Shown here piece after piece: positions 55,211 through 64,000 of a stretch of DNA of 64,000 bases. The stretch lies in the NCBI RefSeq assembly GCF_910592395.1, contig NC_088313.1, forward strand, positions 21,592,437 to 21,656,436, read 5' to 3'. The DNA comes from Lineus longissimus. Taxonomy: Eukaryota; Nemertea; Pilidiophora; Heteronemertea; Lineidae. The translations under genes and the position numbers were made by a program. Numbering within the stretch: position 1 is the first letter of the stretch; each line of letters starts with the position of its first letter. A model generated the notes under the pieces. That model saw only the letters and a program-made list of their open reading frames with translations, ran no database searches and had not been told where the DNA came from.

Positions 55211-55789
55211 GTAACGCAGACTGAACTTGTGAGCTGCACCATCGCAGACATCATATTGGATTGATGTTTGTGATATATAACATGTGCAATAGCCATTTTC
55301 TAACAAATTGTATTCTACAATCTAAAAGCATGTATTGTTTCACTCACTACCAATATCATTTTTCCTGCACGTCATTTTGTTTTTGTTTTATTTTATTCCT
55401 GTATGTCCAGTCCCAGTCACAATTGACATACCCGTTGCTCTGCGTAAGCTGTGCTCAAACTCTGACCTGGTGCAGCTTAAACACGTGTTGTGTGCATAGC
55501 GCTGACATGTCAAAAGCAGACCTTGCTGTACTAACAGGAAGAACATTCCAATGGCTCAATTGTTTGTTGTATTGGGTGGACGTAGACAAGTGCAGATTTT
55601 AATGCCGCCTATATAGCCAATTGAAAGACATACCCAATTTGCACTGAAATACCCTGCATAACAAAAGAATATGATGCATCGAGTCAACTTGCGGGAGGTA
55701 TAGCTTGAGTTGCTTCTACACCGTTGTACCTGTTCAGCCTGAATATACACTTTGAACATAGTCGTTTTCCTTTGAAGCAACCTGAATAG
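55211..55789. other. Short gap before the large satellite
   Basis: No conserved coding sequence was recognised. A 113-residue forward frame (55261-55602) is T-rich with no known motif. Confidence 0.4.
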
Positions 55790-58700
55790 GGAGCTCCACA
55801 TCAAGAACATTTCAGCCTTTAAAGACAACAACCTACTGTCTTTGAAACACCTTGAATAGCTAGCTCCTGATCCAGTACATCTCACCCTTTGGAGAGAATA
55901 ACCTACTGTCTTTGAGACACCTTGAATAGCTAGCTCCTGATCCAGTACATCTCACCCTTTGAAGAGAACAACCTATTGTCTTTGAGACACCTTGAATAGC
56001 TAGCTTCTGATCCAGTACATCTCACCCTTTGAAGAGAACAACCTATTGTCTTTGATACACCTTGAATAGCTAGCTCCTCTTCAGTACATCTCAGCCTTTG
56101 AAAAAAACATCCTCCTGTCTTTGAGACACCTTGAATAGCAAGCTCCTCATCCAGTACATCTCAGCCTTTGAAGAGAACAACCTATTGTCTTTGATACACC
56201 TTGAATAGCTAGCTCCTCTTCAGTACATCTCACCCTTTGAAGAGAGCAACCTATTGTCTTTGAGACACCTTGAATAGCTAGCTCCTCTTCAGTACATCTC
56301 AGCCTTTGAAGAGAGCAACTTACTATCTTTGAGACACCTTGAATAGCTAGCTCCTCTTCAGTACATCTCACCCTTTGAAGAGAGCAACTTACTATCTTTG
56401 AGACACCTTAGCTCCTCACCAAGTACATCTCACCCTTTGGAGAGAGCAACTTACTATCTTTGAGACACCTTGAATAGCTAGCTCCTCTTCAGTACATCTC
56501 ACCCTTTGAAGAGAGCAACTTACTATCTTTGAGACATCTTGAATAGCTAGCTCCTCTTCAGTACATCTCACCCTTTGAAGAGAGCAACTTACTATCTTTG
56601 AGACACCTTAGCTCCTCACCAAGTACATCTCACCCTTTGGAGAGAGCAACTTACTATCTTTGAGACACCTTAGCTCCTCACCAAGTACATCTCACCCTTT
56701 GGAGAGAGCAACTTACTATCTTTGAGACACCTTAGCTCCTCACCAAGTACATCTCACCCTTTGGAGAGAGCAACTTACTATCTTTGAGACACCTTCAATA
56801 GCTAGCTCCTCTTCAGTACATCTCACCCTTTGAAGAGAGCAACCTATTGTCTTTGAGACCCATTGAATAGCTAGCTCCTCACCAAGTACATCTCACCCTT
56901 TGGAGAGAGCAACTTACTCTCTTTGAGACACCTTAGCTCCTCTTCAGTACATCTCACCCTTTGGAGAGAGCAACCTATTGTCTTTGAGACCCATTGAATA
57001 GCTAGCTCCTCACCAAGTACATCTCACCCTTTGAAGAGAGCAACTTACTATCTTTGAGACACCTTCAATAGCTAGCTCTTCATCCAGTACATCTCACCCT
57101 TTGGAGAAAACAACTTACTATCTTTGAGACACCTTAGCTCCTCACCAAGTACATCTCACCCTTTGGAGAGAGCAACTTACTATCTTTGAGACACCTTAGC
57201 TCCTCACCCAGTACATCTCACCCTTTGGAGAGAGCAACGTACTGTCTTTGAGACACCTTCAATAGCTAGCTCCTCATCCAGTACACCTCACCCTTTGGAG
57301 AAAACAACTTACTATCTTTGAGACACCTTAGCTCCTCACCCAGTACATCTCACCCTTTGGAGAGAGCAACTTACTATCTTTGAGACACCTTAGCTCCTCA
57401 CCCAGTACACCTCACCCTTTGGAGAGAGCAACTTACTATCTTTGACACACCTTAGCTCCTCACCCAGTACATCTCACCCTTTGGAGAGAGCAACTTACTA
57501 TCTTTGAGACACCTTAGCTCCTCACCCAGTACATCTCACCCTTTGGAGAGAGCAACCTACTGTCCTTGAGACACCTTAGCTCCTCACCCAGTTCATCTCA
57601 CCCTTTGGAGAGAGCAACCTACTGTCTTTGAGACACCTTCAATAGCTAGCTCCTCACCAAGTACACCTCACCCTTTGGAGAGAGCAACTTACTATCTTTG
57701 AGACACCTTCAATAGCTAGCTCCTCATCCAGTACATCTCACCCTTTGGAGAGAGCAACTTACTATCTTTGAGACACCTTAGCTCCTCACCCAGTACATCT
57801 CACCCTTTGGAGAGAGCAACTTACTATCTTTGAGACACCTTAGCTCCTCACCCAGTACACCTCACCCTTTGGAGAGAGCAACTTACTATCTTTGAGACAC
57901 CTTAGCTCCTCACCCAGTACATCTCACCCTTTGGAGAGAGCAACCTACTGTCTTTGAGACACCTTAAATAGCTAGCTCCTCATCCAGTAAACCTCACCCT
58001 CTGGAGAGAGCAACTTACTATCTTTGAGACACCTTAGCTCCTCACCCAGTACATCTCACCCTTTGGAGAGAGCAACTTACTATCTTTAAGACACTTTCAA
58101 TAGCTAGCTCCTGATCCAGTAAACCTCACCCTTTGGAGAGAGCAACTTACTATCTTTGAGACACCTTCAATAGCTAGCTCCTTATCCAGTACATCTCACC
58201 CTTTGGAGAGAGCAACTTACTATCTTTGAGACACCTTCAACAGCTAGCTCCTCATCCAGTACATCTAACCCTTTGGAGAGAGCAACTTACTATCTTTGAG
58301 ACAACTTCAACAGCTAGCTCCTCATCCAGTACCTCTCACCCTTTGGAGAAAACAACTTTCTATCTTTGATACACCTTGAATAGCAAGCTCCTTATCCAGT
58401 ACATCTCACCCTTTGAAGAGAACATCCTACTGTCTTTGATACACCTTGAATAGCAAGCTCTTCATCCAGTACATCTCATCCTTTGAAGAGAGCAACTTCC
58501 TATCTTTGAGACACCTTCAATAGCTAGCTCTTCATCCAGTACATCTCACCCTTTGGAGAAAACAACTTACTATCTTTGAGACACCTTAGCTCCTCACCCA
58601 GTACATCTCACCCTTTGGAGAGAGCAACTTACTATCTTTGAGACACCTTAGCTCCTCACCCAGTACATCTCACCCTTTGGAGAGAGCAACCTACTGTCTT

Positions 58701-61700
58701 TGAGACACCTTCAATAGCTAGCTCCTCACCAAGTACACCTCACCCTTTGGAGAAAACAACTTACTATCTTTGAGACACCTTAGCTCCTCACCCAGTACAT
58801 CTCACCCTTTGGAGAGAGCAACCTACTGTCTTTGAGACACCTTCAATAGCTAGCTCCTCATCCAGTACACCTCACCCTTTGGAGAGAGCAACTTACTATC
58901 CTTGAGACACCTTCAATAGCTAGCTCCTCATCCAGTACATCTCACCCTTTGGAGAGAGCAACTTACTATCTTTGAGACACCTTCAATAGCTAGCTCCTCA
59001 CCCAGTACACCTCACCCTTTGGAGAGAGCAACTTACTATCTTTGAGACACCTTAGCTCCTCACCCAGTACATCTCACCCTTTGGAGAGAGCAACCTACTG
59101 TCTTTGAGACACCTTCAATAGCTAGCTCCTCATCCAGTACATCTCACCCTTTGGAGAGAGCAACTTACTATCTTTGAGACACTTTCAATAGCTAGCTCCT
59201 CATCCAGTACATCTCACCCTTTGGAGAGAGCAACTTACTATCTTTGAGACACCTTCAATAGCTAGCTCCTCATCCAGTACATCTCACCCTTTGGAGAAAA
59301 CAACTTACTATCTTTGAGACACCTTAGCTCCTCACCCAGTAAATCTCACCCTTTGGAGAGAGCAACTTACTATCTTTGAGACACCTTCAATAGCTAGCTC
59401 CTCATCCAGTACATCTCACCCTTTGGAGAAAACAACTTACTATCTTTGATACACCTTGAATAGCAAGCTCCTCATCCAGTACATTTCACCCTTTGAAGAG
59501 AACAACCTATTGTCTTTGAGACACCTTTAATAGCTAGCTCCTCTTCAGCTCATCTCACCCTTTGAAGAGAGCAACCTATTGTCTTTGAGACACCTTGAAT
59601 AGCTAGCTCCACATCCAGTATATCTCACCCTTTGAAGAGAGCAACCTATTGTCTTTGAGACACCTTGAATAGCTAGCTCCACATCCAGTATATCTCACCC
59701 TTTGAAGAGAGCAACCTATTGTCTTTGAGACACCTTGAATAGCTAGCTCCTCTTCAGTACATCTAACCCTTTGAATAGAGCAACCTATTGTCTTTGAGAC
59801 ACCTTGAATAGCTAGCTCCTCTTCAGTACATCTAACCCTTTGAAGAGAGCAACCTATTGTCTTTGAGACACCTTCAATAGCTAGCTCCACATCCAGTATA
59901 TCTCACCCTTTGAAGAGAGCAACCTATTGTCTTTGAGACACCTTCAATAGCTAGCTCCTCATCCAGTACATCTCACCCTTTGAAGAGAGCAACCTATTGT
60001 CTTTGAGACACCTTGAATAACAAGCTCCTCACCCAGTACATCTCACCCTTTGGAGAGAGCAACTTACTATCTTTGAGACACCTTGAATAGCTAGCTCTTC
60101 ATCCAGTACATCTCACCCTTTGGAGAAAACAACTTACTATCTTTGAGACACCTTAGCTCCTCACCCAGTACATCTCACCCTTTGGAGAGAGCAACCTACT
60201 GTCTTTGAAACACCTTCAATAGCTAGCTCCTCACCCAGTACATCTCACCCTTTGGAGAGAGCAACCTACTGTCTTTGAAACACCTTCAATAGCTAGCTCC
60301 TCACCCAGTACATCTCACCCTTTGGAGAGAGCATCCTACTGTCTTTGAGACACCTTCAATAGCTAGCTCCTCACCAAGTACACCTCACCCTTTGGAGAGA
60401 GCAACTTACTATCTTTGAGACACCTTAGCTCCTCACCCAGTACATCTCACCCTTTGGAAAGAGCAACCTACTGTCTTTGAGACACCTTCAATAGCTAGCT
60501 CCTCACTAAGTACACCTCACCCTTTGGAGAGAGCAACTTACTATCTTTGAGACACCTTAGCTCCTCACCCAGTACATCTCACCCTTTGGAGAGAGCAACC
60601 TACTGTCTTTGAGACACCTTCAATAGCTAGCTCTTCACGAAGTACACCTCACCCTTTGGAGAGAGCAACTTACTATCTTTGAGACACCTTAGCTCCTCAC
60701 CCAGTACATCTCACCCTTTGGAGAGAGCAACCTACTGTCTTTGAGACACCTTCAATAGCTAGCTCCTCACCCAGTACATCTCACCCTTTGGAGAGAGCAA
60801 CCTACTGTCTTTGAGACACCTTCAATAGCTAGCTCCTCACCCAGTACATCTCACCCTTTGGAGAGAGCAACCTACTGTCTTTGAGACACCTTCAATAGCT
60901 AGCTCCTCACCCAGTACATCGCACCCTTTGGAGAGAGCAACCTACTGTCTTTGAGAACCTTCAATAGCTAGCTCCTCACCAAGTACATCTCACCCTTTGG
61001 AGAGAGCAACCTACTGTCTTTGAGACACCTTCAATAGCTAGCTCCTCACCCAGTACATCTCACCCTTTGGAGAGAGCAACCTACTGTCTTTGAGACACCT
61101 TCAATAGCTAGCTCCTCACCCAGTACATCTCACCCTTTGGAGAGAGCAACCTACTGTCTTTGAGACACCTTCAATAGCTAGCTCCTCACAAAGTACACCT
61201 CACCCTTTGGAGAGAGCAACTTACTATCTTTGAGAAACCTTAGCTCCTCACCCAGTACATCTCACCCTTTGGAGAGAGCAACCTACTGTCTTTGAGACAC
61301 CTTCAATAGCTAGCTCCTCATCCAGTACATCTCACCCTTTGGAGAGAGCAACCTACTGTCTTTGAGACACCTTCAATAGCTAGCTCCTCACCCAGTACAT
61401 CTCACCCTTTGGAGAAAGCAACCTACTGTCTTTGAGACACCTTCAATAGCTAGCTCCTCACCCAGTACATCTCACCCTTTGGAGAGAGCAACCTACTGTC
61501 TTTGAGACACCTTCAATAGCTAGCTCTTCATCCAGTACATCTCACCCTTTGGAGAAAACAACTTACTATCTTTGAGACACCTTAGCTCCTCACCAAGTAC
61601 ATCTCACCCTTTGGAGAGAGCAACTTACTATCTTTGAGACACCTTAGCTCCTCACCCAGTACATCTCACCCTTTGGAGAGAGCAACCTACTGTCTTTGAG

Positions 61701-62510
61701 ACACCTTAGCTCCTCACCCAGTACATCTCACCCTTTGGAGAGAGCAACGTACTGTCTTTGAGACACCTTCAATAGCTAGCTCCTCACCAAGTACACCTCA
61801 CCCTTTGGAGAAAACAACTTACTATCTTTGAGACACCTTAGCTCCTCACCCAGTACATCTCACCCTTTGGAGGGAGCAACGTACTGTCTTTGAGACACCT
61901 TCAATAGCTAGCTCCTCATCCAGTACACCTCACCCTTTGGAGAAAACAACTTACTATCTTTGAGACACCTTAGCTCCTCACCCAGTACATCTCACCCTTT
62001 GGAGAGAGCAACTTACTATCTTTGAGACACCTTAGCTCCTCACCCAGTACACCTCACCCTTTGGAGAGAGCAACTTACTATCTTTGACACACCTTAGCTC
62101 CTCACCCAGTACATCTCACCCTTTGGAGAGAGCAACTTACTATCTTTGAGACACCTTAGCTCCTCACCCAGTACATCTCACCCTTTGGAGAGAGCAACCT
62201 ACTGTCTTTGAGACACCTTAGCTCCTCACCCAGTACATCTCACCCTTTGGAGAGAGCAACCTACTGTCTTTGAGACACCTTCAATAGCTAGCTCCTCACC
62301 AAGTACATATCACCCTTTGGAGAGAGCAACTTACTATCTTTGAGACACCTTCAATAGCTAGCTCCTCACCAAGTACACCTCATCCTTTGGAGAGAGCAAC
62401 TTACTATCTTTGAGAAACCTTAGCTCCTCACCCAGTACATCTCACCCTTTTGGAGAGAGCAACCTACTGTCTTTGAGACACCTTCAATAGCTAGCTCCTC
62501 ACCAAGTACA
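55790..62510. repeat. 60/70-bp satellite array, about 100 copies
   Basis: About 6.7 kb repeats a unit containing CCAGTACATCTCACCCTTTG, GAGAGAGCAACTTACTATCT and TTGAGACACCTT. Long units (70 bp) end CAATAGCTAGCTCCTCATC; short units (60 bp) lack CAATAGCTAG. The two classes alternate irregularly, and blocks of neighbours share variants. The left edge (55790-56400) is the most diverged, with GAATAGCTAGC and AAGAGAACAACC forms. Minus-strand frames are repeat artefacts. Confidence 0.95.
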
Positions 62511-62574
62511 CCTAACCCTAACCCCGACTAACCCTAAATCCACTAACCCTAAGGCTACTAACCCTAAGGCCACC
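62511..62574 (+). repeat. Telomere-like CTAACCC cluster
   Basis: CCTAACCCTAACCCC then ACTAACCCTAA units with short spacers form a bridge between the 60/70-bp satellite and the 63-bp array. Confidence 0.8.
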
Positions 62575-63128
62575 CTGAACGATGGAAGACAATGGTCACA
62601 ACCAGTCTAGGACATCACACTGACTTGATGCCTCCACCTGAACGCCTGAACGATGGAAGACAATGGTCACAACCAGTCTAAGACATCACACTGACTTGAT
62701 GTCTCCTGAACGATGGAAGACAATGTTCACAACCAGTCTTGGACATCACCCTGACTTGATGTCTCCGCCTGAACGATGGAAGACAATGGTCACAACCAGT
62801 CTTGGACATCACACCGACTTGATGTCTCCGCCTGAATGATGGAAGACAATGGTCGCAACCAGTCGAGGACATCACACTGACTTGATGACTCATCCTGAAC
62901 GATGGAAGACAATGGTCACAACCAGTCTAGGACATTACACCGACTTGATCTCCGCCTGAACGATGGAAGACAATGGTCACAACCAGTCTAGGACATTGCA
63001 CCGACTTGATGTCTCTGCCTGAACGATGGAAGACAATGGTCACAACCATGTTAGGACATCACACCGACTTGATGTCTCTGCCTGAACGATGGAAGACAGC
63101 TGTCACAACCAGTCTAGGACATCACATC
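62575..63128. repeat. About 63-bp tandem repeat, 9 copies
   Basis: The unit contains CTGAACGATGGAAGACAATG, GTCACAACCAGTCTAGGACA and CACCGACTTGATGTCTC. Units vary by small indels. It is sandwiched between telomere-like segments. Confidence 0.9.
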
Positions 63129-63130
63129 GA

Positions 63131-63714
63131 CTAACCCTTAAGCTACTAACCCTAAAGCTACTAACCCTAAAGCTACTAACCCTAAAGCTACTAACCCTAA
63201 AGCTACTAACCCACAAGCTACCAAACCTGAAGCTACTAACCCTAAAGCCACTAACCCTGAAGCCACTAACCCTGAAGCCACTAACCCTAAAGCCACTAAC
63301 CCTAAGGCTACTAACCCTGAAGCTACTAACCCTAAAGCCACTAACCCTGAAGCCACTAACCCTGAAGCCACTAACCCTAAAGCCACTAACCCTAAGGCTA
63401 CTAACCCTAAGGCCACTAACCCTAAGGCTACTAACCCTAAAGGCACTTACCCTAACGCCACTAACCCTAAGGCCATTAACCCTCAGTCCACTATTAAACC
63501 CTAAGGCCACTAACCCTAAGGAAACTAACTCTAATGCAACAAACCCTAAGGCAACTAACCCTAAGGCCAGTAACCCAAAGGCCACTAACCCTCAGGCAAC
63601 TTACCCTAAGGCCACTAACCCTAAAGCCACTGGCCCTAAGGCCACTAACCCTAAGGCCACTTACACTAAGGCCACTAACCCTAAGGTGACTAACCCCAAG
63701 CCACTAACACACTA
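63131..63714 (+). repeat. 15-bp telomere-like array CTAACCCTAARGCYA
   Basis: About 39 units of CTAACCCTAAAGCTA, CTAACCCTGAAGCCA or CTAACCCTAAGGCCA occur. The hexamer core CTAACC is kept while the last bases vary. The 15-bp period keeps all frames open on both strands, so the long predicted peptides are artefacts. Confidence 0.93.
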
Positions 63715-63715
63715 A

Positions 63716-64000
63716 CAGTTGCCCTAGGGTTAGTTGCCCTAGGGTTAGTTGCCCTAGGGTTAGTTGCCCTAGGGTTAGTTGCCCTAGGGTTAGTTGCCCT
63801 AGGGTTAGTTGCCCTAGGGTTAGTTGCCCTAGGGTTAGTTGCCCTAGGGTTAGTTGCCCTAGGGTTAGTTGCCCTAGGGTTAGTTGCCCTAGGGTTAGTT
63901 GCCCTAGGGTTAGTTGCCCTAGGGTTAGTTGCCCTAGGGTTAGTTGCCCTAGGGTTAGTTGCCCTAGGGTTAGTTGCCCTAGGGTTAGTTGCCCTAGGGT
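63716..64000 (-). repeat. 15-bp array GTTGCCCTAGGGTTA, inverted
   Basis: Nineteen essentially identical 15-bp units run to the window edge. The reverse complement, CTAACCCTAGGGCAA, is the same family as the preceding array with two changes, so orientation flips at about 63716. No substitutions are visible between units, implying very recent expansion. The array continues beyond the window. Confidence 0.95.

Noticed and set aside
63089-63715. 208-residue TLKPLTLK-like frame and its minus-strand counterparts
   Set aside because: Translation of a 15-bp telomere-like array; open on both strands by periodicity.

Overview
This window is eukaryotic, from an intron-rich animal genome. Four conserved animal genes are split by canonical GT-AG introns. 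Telomere-like TTAGGG motifs occur. There are MITEs, non-LTR retrotransposon tails and many long minisatellites, and no prokaryotic gene organisation. I read it as a non-vertebrate bilaterian, plausibly marine (deuterostome or lophotrochozoan); the species cannot be fixed from the sequence. Retention of a minor-class (U12, AT-AC) intron argues against fly- or nematode-like genomes that have lost most of these introns.

Layout, all main genes on the + strand: (1) 1.4-9.2 kb, the 3' eight exons of a ZIP13/SLC39A13-type zinc transporter, with a 2.8-kb 46-bp minisatellite in its last intron. (2) 12.2-22.7 kb, a complete SMC3 cohesin gene in 23 coding exons (1206 codons, open throughout), including an AT-AC U12-type intron. 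(3) 25.6-28.4 kb, a FEM1-like ankyrin protein with one large coding exon and a small upstream exon lying inside a long inverted repeat. (4) 33.4-39.5 kb, MGAT2 (N-glycan GlcNAc-transferase II) in 8 exons, 453 codons, with a tRNA-like SINE head, a LINE tail and minisatellites in its introns. (5) 43-47 kb, an unassigned, weakly supported set of exon-like segments with internal duplications and an 18-bp coding-like repeat. (6) 54.0-55.2 kb, a damaged or partial CRAL-TRIO (SEC14-like) gene next to an antisense LINE fragment, with a duplicated exon copy that starts in telomere-like repeats. (7) 55.8-64 kb, almost pure satellite: about 6.7 kb of 60/70-bp units, then 63-bp units, then 15-bp telomere-like CTAACCC units that invert orientation near 63716 and run off the end.

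The genes do not form a pathway; they are independent housekeeping genes (zinc export, cohesin, CUL2-type ubiquitin receptor, Golgi glycosylation). The most notable theme is that tandem repeats repeatedly start at exon edges and copy exon ends or splice donors. This is seen at SMC3 exon 2 and exon 22, the FEM1 3' end, the 46.2-kb exon and CRAL-TRIO exon 2. Other points of note are the U12 intron, a MULE-type MITE with a perfect 9-bp target duplication, and the inverted telomere-like array. All exon boundaries were assigned by eye from splice motifs, reading frame and remembered family sequences; no alignment was run.
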